A stretch of 64,000 nt of DNA from Leptobrachium leishanense (GCA_009667805.1 CM019063.1:410602626-410666625), one strand, 5' to 3'. Counted from the first letter of the stretch, positions 36,484 through 47,717 are shown. A program made the numbers and translations. The notes: generated by a model not told the origin, from the letters alone.

Positions 36484-38085
36484 ATGGGTCGCTCTCAGGA
36501 GCTCAGTGAATTCCAGCGTGAAACTGTGATAGGATGCCACCTGTGCATCAAATCCAGTCGTGAAATTTCCTCGCTCCTAAATATTCCACAGTCAACTGTC
36601 AGCTGCATTATAAGAACGTGGAAGTGTTTGGGAACGAAAGCAACTCAGCCACGAAGTGGCAGGCCACGTAAACTGACGGAGCAGGGTCAGCGGATGCTGA
36701 GGCGCATAGTGCGAAGAGGTCGCCAACTTTCTGCAGAGTCAATCGCTACAGACCTCCAAACTTCATGTGGCCTTCAGATTAGCTCAAGATCAGTGCGCAG
36801 AGAGCTTCATGGAATGGGTTTCCATGGCCGAGCAGCTGCATCCAAGCCATACATCACCAAGTGCAATGCAAAGCGTCGGATGCAGTGGTGTAAAGCACGC
36901 CGCCACTGGACTCTAGAGCAGTGGAGACGCGTTCTCCTGGAGTGACGAATCGTGCTTCTCCATCTGGCAATCTGATGGACGAGTCTGGGTTTGGCGGTTG
37001 CCAGGAGAACGGTACTTGTCTGACTGCATTGTGCCAAGTGTAAAGTTTGGAGGGGGGATTATGGTGTGGGGTTGTTTTTCAGGAGCAGGGCTTGGCCCCT
37101 TAGTTCCAGTGAAAGGAACTCTGAATGCTTCAGCATACCAAGACATTTTGGACAATTCCATGCTCCCAACTTTGTGGGAACAGTTTGGAGCTGGCCCCTT
37201 CCTCTTCCAACATGACTGTGCACCAGTGCACAATAGGGATGTGCGTTTCGGGTTTCGGAATTTCGGAATTTTCACGAAATTTCCCGATTCGTGTTTTCGG
37301 ATGCGGCCGAATTTCCGAAAAATTTCGTTTTTTTCGTTTTCCGAGCCGAAACGAAATATTTTCGGATTTTTCGAATGGGCTTGAAATGTGTCAAACGAGG
37401 AGAACAGATGTTCCGAAAAACGAAAATTTTCCGAAAAACGAAAATTTTGAAAAACGAAAATTTTCTGAAAAACGAAAATTTTGCGAAAAAACGATAAGTC
37501 GATACAAAAAACGGGCAAAATGACACGAAAAATACGAAAAATGGTCGATATCCCGAAAAATGTGCAATTCCGAAAAACGAAAATTTCCGAAATTACGAAA
37601 AGTCGATACAAAAACCGAGCACAGTGACACGAAAATACGAAAAATGGTCGAAATTCCGAAAAAAAAATGTACCCGAAAAACGGGCCGAACCGAATCGAAT
37701 CGAAACCGAAATCGGTCGAAAAGAGCCGAATCGAAAAGTTTAAAAATCCGAAAAATCGAATCGAATCGAACCGAAAAAAAATCGGTGCACAAGCCTAGTG
37801 CACAAAGCAAGGTCCATAAAGATATGGATGACAGAGTCTGGTGTGGGTGAACTTGACTGGCCTGCACAGAGTCCTGACCGCAACCCGATAGTCTCCGCTC
37901 TAATTCATCCCAAAGGTGTTCTGAGAGCCAGGCCTTCTCGTCCAACATCAGTGTGTGACCTCACAAATACGCTTCTGGAAGAATGGTTAAAATTTCCCAT
38001 AAACACACTCCTAAACCTTGTGGACAGCCTTCCCAGAAGAGTTGATGCTGTTATAGCTGCAAAGGGTGGACCGACGTCATATTGA
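36484..38085 (+). pseudogene. Tc1-like DDE transposase, disrupted
   Basis: Transposases of this family cut and paste their own element at TA sites. The start at 36484 (MGRSQELSEFQRE) opens an N-terminal paired-like helix-turn-helix region with a GRPRKL hook (near 36655). The frame shifts near 36924, where one base appears lost. The catalytic core follows, with WSDES (first Asp, about 36940), [14 protein letters not shown] (about 37050-37090) and QHDCAPVH (second Asp, about 37210). A 564-bp MITE then interrupts it at 37234. The gene resumes with WPAQSPDRNPI and ends at GGPTSY, stop near 38085. A 31-bp segment at 37891-37921 is reversed, which removes the third catalytic residue (Glu). Three independent lesions make this copy dead. 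Confidence 0.9.
37234..37797 (+). mobile_element. hAT-like MITE (family H, copy H2) inside Tc1
   Basis: It starts TAGGGATGTGCG and ends GTGCACAAGCCTA. GTGCACAA is duplicated on both sides (37226-37233 and 37798-37805). It is rich in CGAAAA/TTTTCG words like the copy at 35422. Taking it out together with one duplication keeps the transposase frame across the site, so the insertion came after the gene's reading frame was established. Confidence 0.88.
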
Positions 38086-38169
38086 ACCCTATGGATTAGG
38101 AATGGGATGTCACTTAAGTTCATATGCGAGTCAAGGCAGGTGAGCGAATACTTTTGGCAATACAGTGTA

Positions 38170-38315
38170 TCTTACGTGTGATTTGGTTTTCTCTTGTACG
38201 TTTAGTTAAGAAAATATTTTACTCTCTGTCATTTAGAATCCCAAGTGCAGATCTGTCAGTGACCTGGAGATACCATATCTCTTTCTCAAAATCATGAAAC
38301 ACAAACTGAGACTTT
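38170..38315. repeat. Repeat shared with 42138-42214
   Basis: 38239-38315 (AATCCCAAGTGCAGATCTGT, then CAGTGACCTG, then ACTGAGACT) is nearly identical to 42138-42214. In both places it stops at the left end of a family B MITE. Confidence 0.75.
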
Positions 38316-38496
38316 CAGGGCTATTCAGCAAGAGGTGAAAACCTTGAGAATGACTGGAGAATTGAAAATTCTAGGTCAAAATAGTCAAGGCAGAAAAATT
38401 CTCCCATTTATCTCACTTTCCAAATTGGCTATTTGGTCTAGATTGTTCTCTTCTCCTGGCAATTCTCAAGGATTTCACCTCTTTCTGAATAGCCCT
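38316..38496 (+). mobile_element. Family B MITE, copy B1
   Basis: It runs from CAGGGCTATTCAGCAAGAGG to CTTTCTGAATAGCCCTG and is nearly palindromic throughout, with central TTCTCCCATTTATCTCACTT. It shares the CAGGGTTATTC-type terminus with family A. It is too short to code. Confidence 0.75.
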
Positions 38497-39766
38497 GTAA
38501 GTGTCACTGGTTTCCATAGAATGGAGTCTATGGGTGGTTCCCTGTCTCGAATCATTGTTTTGTGTGGGATGTATTCAAAGGACATCTCCAGAGGGTAGAT
38601 TAGAAGTGTTTTAAGCTCTCGGTCATTTCTCATTCAGCTGCCATCTCTTATTTCCGATAGCAGATCCAGGACAATAGACCTCCTGCAGCCTTATCTAAGC
38701 ATTCCCTCCACCACCCCATCAACTGTTAAATACTGTATACGATACACAGCCACATAGCAAAACATTTTCACAAATTTTAGCGAAGGTTGCATCATGGGAA
38801 AATTACACAAAATTTAAAGAGATAAAAAAAAATTCTTTTTACATGCAATTACTTCTAAGAAGAAAAAGCAGCAGCATGAGTTTTATAAAGTAGAATAGAC
38901 TTTTATAAAGTAAAATAAACTATAAAATAATAGTTACAGCTTATTAAGTGGTAGTGTCTTTAAGTGATTCTGCATTTGAAAAATCACGAAACACGCTTTT
39001 TAACTGGTAACTGGCTGGCCTGTATTTCCTTCTAGGACCTTCCGGAATAGCTGAGATAAATCAGAGACCGTAAGAAAAATCTGCAGGAGCAGAATTTTTT
39101 ACTTCCCATCTCCGTTTTAGCTGCATCCATGGAATAAGGCCCTTTGATGGATTCCAAATTCCATACATGGAACTCCATTCATAAAACTCAGGGGGTTCTT
39201 ATTAGCTCTTGATACATTTCAGTACATGGCATGATACACACGGCAACCGCGTAGACATGTCTGAAAAATATTGTGTACATGCAGAAACAAAGAGGAAAAT
39301 AGGTGATAAAAGTATGAAAACATAATTAGAATATGACATTTCCGTAGTATATTACGTTTTAACTGATTGCTCACACTTTTTTCTTTTTATATAAGCCCTA
39401 AAGTTGTGATTTTCTTTCTTTTTATTCTGGGTTTATACTGTTTTGTAGCAAGTAATATATTAATAATGTTGTCCCCGTGCTTTGTGGGTTGGATCTCGGA
39501 TTCTTTATCCAGTGGGCGAGATGTTATTTATAAAGTCTCCTTGCAATTGCTCTTTATAGGAAAAGCAATGTTGGGGATGTCATTTTATCCAAAAACACTC
39601 TTCTGGATATATTAGCCCGTGCTTGTGTTTCTGATACAGAACATATTTAACACAAGAACAATGTTTTTTAGTTTTACTTAATGAGGGGAAAATATACCTG
39701 TTCTTGTATCCTTGTGTTTATAAACAGGCATTTCACTAATTTGTAATGAAAGCCTAAATATATCTA
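38497..39766. other. Unannotated DNA
   Basis: No recognised gene. An 82-codon hydrophobic plus-strand frame at 39367-39615 is isolated in AT-rich DNA and not supported as a gene. Confidence 0.4.
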
Positions 39767-40030
39767 GGGCTAGATTCTGACTCAGGTCAGGGTTATTCAG
39801 AGAAAAGTGAAAATTCTAGGTCAAAATAGCCAAACCAGGAAAAATTCTCCCATTTATCTCACTTTCCAAATCGGATATTTTGACCAAGAATTTTCACTTT
39901 TCCAAAAGTTCTCCAGAGTTTCATCTTTCTCTGAATAACCCTGAGGTGTAAACTTACCAGAGCCACTATAGGCTATTGAGTTGGTAAGTTTACAACACTC
40001 GTGCTATGTTTATACCTGACTTGGGCCCTA
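39767..40030. mobile_element. Small palindromic MITE split by a family B MITE
   Basis: The left part AGGGCTAGATTCTGACTCAGG and the right part CTGACTTGGGCCCT are inverted. The middle carries GTGTAAACTTACCAGAGCC facing GGTAAGTTTACAACAC, like the family N elements at 47209, 54648 and 61781. A family B MITE (39788-39943) sits inside. Confidence 0.55.
39788..39943 (+). mobile_element. Family B MITE, copy B2
   Basis: CAGGGTTATTCAGAGAAAAG to TTTCTCTGAATAACCCTG, with a palindromic body. AGGT flanks it on both sides, one base longer than the 3-bp duplications seen for other copies. Confidence 0.78.
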
Positions 40031-40077
40031 TTGGGGAGCTGCTAATAGAAGAATTCATAGAAAGATATTAACCATTA

Positions 40078-41406
40078 GGCTGGCTGTCCTGGGAACCGTT
40101 TTCGTGCGATGGTGCGATCATCCGATATCGTTTGTCGTCGTACGTCCGATCCCGTAACCTGAATGTGAAGGAAACCATCGTCCATTGCGGCAGACGTCCG
40201 ATGGCCGACTTCTGGAGACGGGTAAAGACCACAGCAGATGGGCGATGACACCTTGCAGGCTGGGAGTTCAGAGCGATTGGGCAAGATGGACATTGACAAA
40301 CTCATTAGGGGAGTTTAAAAAAAATGCATTTATATTGGTTTTGCTGTTTTTTTTAACTCCCATTGAAAATAAATGGTGCAGACATGATGCAAGTTTACCA
40401 AAACACCTTTTTGTATATTGGGACTAGCTGTGTAAGGCTAGGGTCAGACGAACGTATTTTTCACGTCGTCCGTGAAAAAGTTCGGTCGAACGAACGTACG
40501 TATTTTCCCCCGGAATACGTGATAGCGGTCATACGATGCGCCTTTTCGTCCGTGATTTTGTACGGATAATCAATAAAACACTTTTTGAGTCTGGACGTTA
40601 TGTTAGCCGGACATGAGCAGCGTCTGACGTCTCCTAATCACGCACACACGCCGCTATGCGGCCGCAGCGCACTCTGTACGTCAGTAGTAGCGGTTTGACG
40701 TTCTCGAAAAAATGCGTTCGTTGGCCACTTGCGTTGCGCGGACGAACTTTCGTGCGGCCGTTCGTCGTATGTTCCCCGGCATTGGACGTCATTTGCTGCT
40801 AGTACGGCCGTGATTTCGTGCGGCTAAACGCACGTTAAAACTGCGCTAGTCTGACCCTAGCCTAACCTGGTGGGACTAGCGGTGCTGCTGCGCAAAGGGG
40901 TTTATTTACTAAGCACTGACATGCCTCCCGAAGAGCACTGAATGTTGAATTTCCCCATACGGTGCAATTTTGTTGCTGTTTGTACTGAAAAATGATGGCG
41001 AAATATGGTGCAGTTTGCTGCAGATCGCCGCACTTTGGCAATCTGCAGCGGCAGAGAGAATGAATATCAGAGCGAAGTACTGCCCTGAAGTGTTGGCGTC
41101 ATGCCCTGATTTAGGGGATAGTTTGACAGGTTTACAGACAAAGCGCATAGTAAAAATAATAGTAACAAAAGAAAAAGGACTGCACTGGTTCTAAAAGCAG
41201 AATGAACTTGTTTTTGTATGTAAAACCAGTTCATTCTGGTTTTGGCAGCCTCTGCACTCCACCTCTGATTTTGATCTGGATAGTCTGTGGTCGCACAGAT
41301 CGCAATCAGTGGACGACCCTAGTTTGACTTGGTCGGAGGACCGACGTCGTCCATGGTCTGACGAATTCGTCGGTCGTTCGAAAACGGTTCCAGTGGACGG
41401 CCAGCC
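40078..41406 (+). mobile_element. Harbinger-like element (family L) enclosing a family C MITE
   Basis: The left end GGCTGGCTGTCCTGGGAACC, then GTTTTCG, faces the right end CGAAAACGGTTCCAGTGGACG, then GCCAGCC. TTA flanks both ends (40075-40077 and 41407-41409). Near the ends are ATCCGATATCGTTTGTCGTC-like CpG-rich words. A family C MITE (40436-40862) is inserted in the left third. The remaining interior codes for nothing recognisable. Confidence 0.75.
40436..40862. mobile_element. Family C MITE, long form, copy C3
   Basis: It starts GGCTAGGGTCAGACGAACG and ends GCGCTAGTCTGACCCTAGCC. TAA flanks both ends (40433-40435 and 40863-40865). The interior has ACGTCAGTAGTAGCGGTTTGA, related to the copies at 2379 and 30132. 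Confidence 0.8.
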
Positions 41407-41409
41407 TTA

Positions 41410-42137
41410 GGCTCGGAGTGAGCTTTTATATTGGTTTCCTTACTCGTAAAATACAAAACAACAAATGCTTGTAACATCTCCTGGATTCTATAGGACTCTA
41501 TGGTGATCAAAGAGAGGCCTCTGCTATAGGACTCTATAGGATTCTATAGGACTTTTTATGTGATCTCACAGGGCTAGTAAAAGACACTGGGAACAATTTT
41601 CTTTTAGTGATGTGAGAAGGCATCAGATTGCTCTGCTCATTGCACTATGGGACCAGAGGTTAGTAATACATTTTATTTTATAGTGTTAATTTATTTAGCA
41701 ATAATAAAATCACTTAACACCAGTTTCTTCCAACCAGTCATTTTTTGTCATTACCAGCTGCGAGCAATAATAACAAGTGACCTTGAAATTGCTCGCTGTT
41801 CTCTGGCCGCCTCATAGAAATGATCACACAAGCAGCATACTGTAGCCTCTACATTGTGAGCTGATTTTGCTGTCTGTCCATCAACTTCCACCTGTGCTTC
41901 GCAATCCATCAACGTGGCTCAGTCTGTTCTCCGCAGATATTTTGGTCCCCCTTGTTTTTCTCCTACCACACACAGACAAGGGAATCACATTGCGCGAACC
42001 CATCCATTTCATATAAGGGTACGACAGATTCTTAGTTAGGAAAGCAATAGCCGACGTGGTTAAAAATAAATTAATAGCCCTAAGCTCTAGAGAAAACATT
42101 ATGCTGACAGTGTCACCGATCGCCTTGTCATTGAGAA
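41410..42137. other. Unannotated spacer
   Basis: No recognised gene. 41490-41555 has a short repeated CTATAGGACTCTATAG motif. Confidence 0.4.
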
Positions 42138-42214
42138 TCCCAAGTGCAGATCTGTCAGTGACCTGCAAATACCATATCTCTTATTCAAAATCATGAACCA
42201 CAAACTGAGACTAT
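42138..42214. repeat. Repeat shared with 38239-38315
   Basis: AATCCCAAGTGCAGATCTGT and following bases match the other locus with only a few differences, ending at the left border of a family B MITE. Confidence 0.75.
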
Positions 42215-42396
42215 CGGGGTTATTCAGAGAGCGGTGAAAAGCAGGAGAATGACTGGAGAATGGAAAATTCTAGGTCAAAATAGCCAGACCAGAAAAATTC
42301 TCCCATTCATCTCACTTTCCAAATCGGCTATTTTGACCTAGAATTTTCCCTTCTCCAGTCATTCTCCTGCTTTTCACCTCTCTCTGAATAACCCTG
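42215..42396 (+). mobile_element. Family B MITE, copy B3
   Basis: CGGGGTTATTCAGAGAGCGG to CTCTCTGAATAACCCTG. TAT flanks it on both sides (42212-42214 and 42397-42399). The near-complete palindrome folds around TCCCATTCATCTCACTTTCC. Confidence 0.82.
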
Positions 42397-42656
42397 TATG
42401 TATTAAATTAATAAAATTTCATTATGGCTAAAAGTATATATTGGTGTAGACAGTGCTTTTTTTCTGGAAAAACAGGTGGGGGTACTCTCACGCCCGGGGA
42501 AAAACTGATTATTATGACTATTTTCATGTACTAATAAACAATAGTTGTAGTTCACTTAAAGGAAGACACTATAAAAGGGAACCATATTTTTTTAATACTG
42601 TGTTCCTTTAAATGAACTACAAATATTGTTGTAACCCTATGGGGGTTATCCACTAT

Positions 42657-42836
42657 CAGGGTTATTCAGAGAGCGTGAAAAGCAAGAGAATGACTGGAGA
42701 ATGAAAAATTCTAGGTCAAAATAGCCGATTTGGAAAGTGAGATGAAAGGGAGAATTTTTCTGGTTTGGCTATTTTGACCTAGAATTTTTCATTCTCCAGC
42801 CATTCTCCTGCTTTTCACGCTCTCTGAATAACCCTG
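42657..42836 (+). mobile_element. Family B MITE, copy B4
   Basis: CAGGGTTATTCAGAGAGCGT to GCTCTCTGAATAACCCTG, inside the hAT-like element. Its orientation is ambiguous because the element is nearly self-complementary. Flanks are TAT and TAA. Confidence 0.8.
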
Positions 42837-42951
42837 TAAGTGCCTCTGTTGCAAGCAAAATATGTATTGCAGGGCTGTTAGCTGTTTTTTTTTTTTTTTA
42901 CAACGATGGCACTGAGTGGATAATCCCCTAGCATTTGTGAGCACCACAGCA

Positions 42952-43092
42952 ATGAAACTCACAGTTTTGCTGAGTATGTATGAACTCCACAGCAATAAAA
43001 CTCACGGTAATGCGCAGTGTGTATGAGCTCCACAGCAATGAAACTCACAGTAATGCGCAGTGTGTATGAGCTCCAGAGCAATAAAACTCACT
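42952..43092. repeat. Minisatellite, ~2-3 units of about 55-65 bp
   Basis: Units carry GTATGAGCTCCACAGCAAT followed by AAACTCACAGTAATGCGCAG. The same motif is arrayed at 56395-56785. Confidence 0.8.
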
Positions 43093-43639
43093 ACCGCCTT
43101 ACAGTGCCAGCTCCTTTGATCACATCGCTTGCCTGACAATTTGCAGCTCTTGCAGATGTGTGTAAATATGCTGCACCCCTCTCCCCATGCTGTTCAAAGT
43201 TTCAGCGGCTGCAGAGAGAGGGGGGAGGAGCCCCCCCTTGTCACTTACTTCGAGAGAGGCGTTATCAGTCCCTACATACACTCCTGACAATTGGAAGCGT
43301 TCAGGAGCAATATGAGCTGCCGAGCGCTTCCGATTCTCTGCATGCCACTGCAGGAGGAGGGAGGAGCATCATGCTCTCTCCTGTTAGTTCTGGCTGGTGG
43401 TGAGGTGCCGGTACTGAGTGGTGAGGTGCCGGTACTGAGTACCCCCTGAAAAAAAGCCCTGGGTGTAGACAGTCCCCTATGCCCGCTGTAGTTAATGCAG
43501 AAGGATTTATTCACTGTATAGAATAACAGATTTTGAATTAACTTCTAAAGAAAGACAAAACGGACAAAATACTATGGAGCTCATTTATTGTGATGGGAGA
43601 AAACTAAAAACCTATGTGTTTTACAATATATTGGAGATT

Positions 43640-43702
43640 TATTAATTTATATATAAAGTATTTTACCAGGAAGGATACATTGAGATTTCTCTAGTTTTCA
43701 CG
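43640..43702 (-). mobile_element. LINE 3'-end fragment (tail type T)
   Basis: ATAAAGTATTTTACCAGGAA followed by GGATACATTGAGATTTCTCT. Only the tail is present, consistent with severe 5' truncation. Confidence 0.65.
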
Positions 43703-44004
43703 ATGGTTACTAAAATTGAGAGCAACTTGATGTAATAATTCTGTTGTCTCGAGGACTGTATTTGCTACGTTGGCCACACCGGTTACTGCTGGTGTACAAA
43801 TTCCAGAGCGCTAGAACGAAGAATTGGAATTATTGTCTACTATACTGAGATTGTAAAGCAGATACCATATAGTATAATGTACTATGCCTATATGCCACCA
43901 GCAATGACGTGACGTCACCACACATGCACAGGGCTGTCGTCATCTAGCACACCCACCCATCATCACGTGGCTCAACACAGATGTACGATTCAAAACGTGT
44001 TGAA
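43703..44004. other. Unannotated spacer
   Basis: No recognised element. Confidence 0.4.
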
Positions 44005-44503
44005 ACGTCGTTTGCAAAAAAACTACTGAATGAAAATGCCTGGAATTTACATATATGATCCTATGAATGATAATAAAAAGATCTATTACAGAAAAAAAGA
44101 AAAAAAAACGCTAAATAAAAAAAAGGAATAAAAATGTTGCCTTTTAACTGCAGATTAAAATAATAAACTGTTTATTACATATTGATCAAAAACGGGAATA
44201 TTTTTAACATTGAAACCTATGGATTCACCTGAATAAACCTGCCAAATGAAACCAACGAACAGTAGAGCACTTCGGCAACTTTTCACTGCTGTTTGGTTTT
44301 TTCTGAATAGATTAACCATTGCTTTTCTATGGGGGATTTCACTGCCTTCGAACAGGCACTGTACTTGCTGGCAGTTCGCCAAGATTTGGCAAACTGCCTG
44401 CTCTCTGTATTGCCGAATGTCCAAGAAATGGCACCGTAAGGGGAAATTTCCTGTTCGGTGCCATTTCGGGGTCAGATCGGCTCTCTCTGAATAACCTTTA
44501 TTT
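44005..44503 (-). mobile_element. Family A-related MITE, half copy A6
   Basis: It starts inside the element at TTGCAAAAAAACTACTGAAT and runs through the A-rich core, CCTATGGATTCACC and ACTGCCTGCTCTCTGTATTG to CTCTCTGAATAACC. The other half is missing. It resembles the subfamily at 11559. Confidence 0.65.
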
Positions 44504-44745
44504 TATTTTTACAAAGACCTGGTCATATTTGGTATCATTGGAAAGGCCATACTATGCCCTTTTCAGTGATACATCCCTCTAGGCTGTAGGGCTCCAGAGA
44601 TACAGGGATCTAAATGATTGTAAATTGTTTTTGTTTTTTTAACTTTTTGGATTTTTTTATAGAGCGAGGCGCCCTCTGGTGGCAGGTGCCTGGAGGCACA
44701 TGCCTACTCTGCCTAATTATAAATCCCGCCCTGACTGCATTGTGG
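44504..44745. repeat. Dispersed repeat fragments
   Basis: GGTCATATTTGGTATCATTG, then GAAAGGCC, is shared with 29038-29070. TCTAAATGATTGTAAATTGT recurs at 63071-63091. GCACATGCCTACTCTGCCTA, then ATTATAA, recurs at 63309-63336. These are scraps of at least one older element. Confidence 0.5.
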
Positions 44746-45528
44746 AAATGCACTTATAGCATTTACGTGAAGCTGTCAGAATCCTGGGTTACTGCTTGGG
44801 TCAGTTGCCCACCTGACCCACCCTCCATACGCCACTGAATATAAAGCTCTATCGGTCCTAATGAGTGGCTGAGTATCATAGGAAGTGTAGTTCTAGAACA
44901 TCTGTGGCCAGATCACAAACTGGCCGCAGAGCACTGCTCTCGAACCGCACAGCATAACATCTCGAGCATTGTGCTTATTTTTAACTCCTTCTATTCCTTC
45001 CCAGAGCTCACGCGAGATCTCATCCGTCTCCATGGAATCCTATGGACTCCTGAAGTGGATTACAGTGTGGCGCTTAGCTGGTGTTATTGTGTTGCAGCTT
45101 GGATGTATTAGCGCTTGAGATGCTGGCAAAGCGACTCGGTTGTAATACAGACGTTAAGATCTGAGCCGCAAACAGAAAATGGGAGACACAAAAGTTTTCC
45201 ATTTGCATCTTGCCTTTAATGTCCAAGTTGTGATCAGGCCAATGGAGGGGACGAGGTTGCTCACCCCTAGTAACTAAACTAATGGCTTTTCGGGTGCCAA
45301 AATGTGAACATGTTAGAATCCTATACATCCTACTGTAGTACTACTTAGAAGGGCTTTTTGATTGGCTTGTTGTTCAGCTGTAACTTGTTTAGTTCCCCCA
45401 AATCAACAGATAAGACGTATTGAAGATATTATGCTGGCACAATTACCCAGAATTAGTGACAGAGAAGATGCAGATACATTGCTTTTAGCCAGCACATGAC
45501 AGTAATGGCTGACTTTGGCAACACAGAT
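44746..45528. other. Unannotated spacer
   Basis: No recognised gene or repeat. Confidence 0.4.
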
Positions 45529-45920
45529 TTATTTATTTTATTTATAAAGTATTTTACCAGGAAGGATACATTGAGATTTCTCTCGTTTTCAAGTATGTCC
45601 TGGGTTCAAAAACATTAAATTGTTACAGTTATTACAGAAATACAAAGTAATACAATGCAAGATTTTAAAAAAACAACACAAATATACAGATTAACAGAAA
45701 ATAAATATGTAGGAAATATAGTCACTAGGTTACATGTTTACAGGTCATTCTGTATTGAGGTATGTTAGTAAGGAGCTTTTGAGTGATTTAAGACTGGGGG
45801 AAGATTTGATGGTGTCTGGCAGGTTATTCCATAATTGTGGTGCTATGTAGGAAAATGAGGATCGAGCCACTGTCTTTTTGTATTGTGGTATTGCAAGTAA
45901 GGTGGTGGTCCTGGATCGCA
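45529..45920 (-). mobile_element. LINE 3' end, uninterrupted copy
   Basis: This is the intact version of the sequence broken at 26612/27546: the tail (ATTTATAAAGTATTTTACCA, GGAAGGATACATTGAGATT), an AT-rich 3' UTR, then the ORF end (GTATTGAGGTATGTTAGTAA to GGATCGAGCCACTGTC) on the minus strand. Truncated upstream near 45920. Confidence 0.72.
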
Positions 45921-46868
45921 GTATTTACAATTCCCAAGATTTACTTGACTTAAGGCTTGCTGTGCATCATGGGACATGTATCTGTGCATCTAGGGGGCCC
46001 TCTTTTACCTGGAGGTTCAAAGTATACACTTTATATAATTATTATAATTATTTATATAAGTACATAAAAGAAAAATTATGATAGGCAATTCACGTTTTAT
46101 TTTTCAATAAAAACGTGTGATGGACACTTGTACAGAATTTTCAGGTCATTCCAGAGGTCAATTGTTTTATTTTATCAAATTTTAGGATTCTTGTAAATAT
46201 TGCTTGATGGTGGCTACAGTTTCGCCTTAGGCCCTGTGGCTGCAGGGTGGTACTGACAGCCAGATACACTCTGTTAGGTACTGATGAATGGAGATCAGAC
46301 TACCCCAGCTGCAGAAAACATATCCAGATGTATTTGAAGGGTCATTTGCAACTAGCTCATCACAGCATCTCCCTCCCTGTGATCGTCAGACATCTCTCTG
46401 AGCTGCAGATAACGGCCGGAAAGTGCTTTTTCTCCATGGTTTAAATAACTAAAGTGCAATCATTAGAGCAGCTGCCTTCCATGGCAAGACATGGCAGCGT
46501 ATAATGACTCAATTCAAAATAAGCTTGGTAGAGAATGGGGGTTGTGGGTGGCTAAAATAGTCACAATATATTCTGTTAGCATCTGGACCCAAAGTTTTCC
46601 TTTGCCAAATAATTTTAAAAGAAAAGAGTAATATAGGTGATATGGTATACATTTACACAGAGATTATTATTAGAGGTGATGGAGCAGATTTAATTATACT
46701 GAGAACATGCAGTTATTAGCGTACTTATAAATTGTACACTGTTTGGTATTACCGTAAATATACAGTTTTACACTACTGAATTTTCTAGCACTTTATATTT
46801 TACATAAGTACTTAATACTCCTTCAATACGGCCACCGTCAAGGGGTGAGATGTATTAGGCAGCAATTC
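45921..46868. other. Unannotated spacer
   Basis: No recognised gene or repeat. Confidence 0.4.
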
Positions 46869-46925
46869 ACCCAGGACATACTTGAAAACGAGAGAAATCT
46901 CAATGTATCCTTCCTGGTAAAATCC
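46869..46925 (+). mobile_element. LINE 3'-end fragment (tail type T), opposite strand
   Basis: ACCCAGGACATACTTGAAAA, then TCTCAATGTATCCTTCCTGG is the complement of the tail at 45529. Confidence 0.65.
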
Positions 46926-46980
46926 TTTCTCCAAACGTAAACAGTCAGTTATTAAATTTCATGTGATCGATGTAGGAAAA

Positions 46981-47717
46981 ATGGGCAAGCAAAAAGATCT
47001 GAGGGACGCTGACAAGGGCCAGATAGTGATGGCTGGAAGACTGGGTCAGAGCATCTCCAAAACGGCAAGTCTTGTGTAGTGTTCTGGGTGTACAGTGGTT
47101 AGTCCCTACCAGAAGTGGTGCAAGGAAGGACAACTGATGAGCCGGTGTCAGGGTCATGGGCCACGATAGAAAGGCACCAGAACAAAATTGACAAGTACCA
47201 CCCACCTAGGGCCATATTACAAAGCTGGTGCTAACTTAACCAGAGCTGTTGTAAACTTACCAGAGCCATTATAGTCTATGGAGGTTTTAAGTTTACAACA
47301 GCTCTGGTTAAGTTAGCACCAACTATGTAAGATGGCCCCTAGAGTCTTTTGCAGACCATGTAGGTACACCCCTTCATGGCAATGGTGTTCCTTGATGGCA
47401 GTGGCCTCTTTCAGCAGGATAATGCACCCTGGCACACTGCAAAAGGTTTTCAGGAATGGTTTGTGGAACATGGCAAAGATTTCAAGGTATTACCTTGGCT
47501 TCCAAATTCACCAGGTCTCAATCCGACTGAGCATCTCTGGGATGTGCTGAAACAACAAATCCGATCCATAGAGGCCAGACTTCACAAGTTGCAAAACTTA
47601 AAAGATCTGCAGCTAATGTCTTGGTATCAGACACCACCGGACACCTTCAGAGGTCTTGTGGACTCTATGACTCAATGCATCAGAGCTTTTTTGGCAGCGC
47701 AAGAGGGGCCTACATGA
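46981..47717 (+). pseudogene. Tc1-like transposase, second family, disrupted
   Basis: The frame from ATG at 46981 reads [20 protein letters not shown] and [12 protein letters not shown], the N-terminal DNA-binding region of a Tc1-type transposase. A stop falls at about 47077, and after YQKWCKEGQL another lies near 47168. A 130-bp MITE sits at 47209-47338. Beyond it, the C-terminal part is open (FLDGSGLFQQDNAPWHTAKG, LNPTEHLWDVLKQQIRS, to EGPT, stop near 47717). The middle of the gene, including the first catalytic Asp, is deleted. The second Asp (QQDNAP) and the Glu (TEHLWDV) remain, but SPDLNP reads SPGLNP. No clear terminal repeats were found. Confidence 0.82.
47209..47338. mobile_element. 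Family N palindromic MITE, copy N1
   Basis: GGGCCATATTACAAAGCTGG faces AACTATGTAAGATGGCCCC. GAGCTGTTGTAAACTTACCA faces AAGTTTACAACAGCTC. The element is one long hairpin and splits the Tc1 pseudogene. Flanking CTA/TAG are too short and palindromic to call a duplication. Confidence 0.78.

Larger units (their letters stand above)
36350..38167 (+). mobile_element. Tc1-like transposon with a nested MITE
   Basis: Inverted ends CACTATATTGCCAAAAGTAT and ACTTTTGGCAATACAGTG are flanked by TA (36348-36349 and 38168-38169), as expected for Tc1/mariner. Removing the nested MITE and one copy of its target duplication leaves about 1.25 kb, a usual Tc1 size. It contains one broken transposase gene. Confidence 0.93.
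42451..43461 (+). mobile_element. hAT-like element (family K) with nested MITE and minisatellite
   Basis: The left end CAGTGCTTTTTTTCTGGAAA, continuing to GGGGGTACTC, faces the right end GAGTACCCCCTGAAAAAAAG, then CCCTG. GGTGTAGA lies outside both ends (42443-42450 and 43462-43469), an 8-bp hAT-type duplication. It contains a family B MITE and a ~65-bp minisatellite, and no transposase. Confidence 0.85.
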
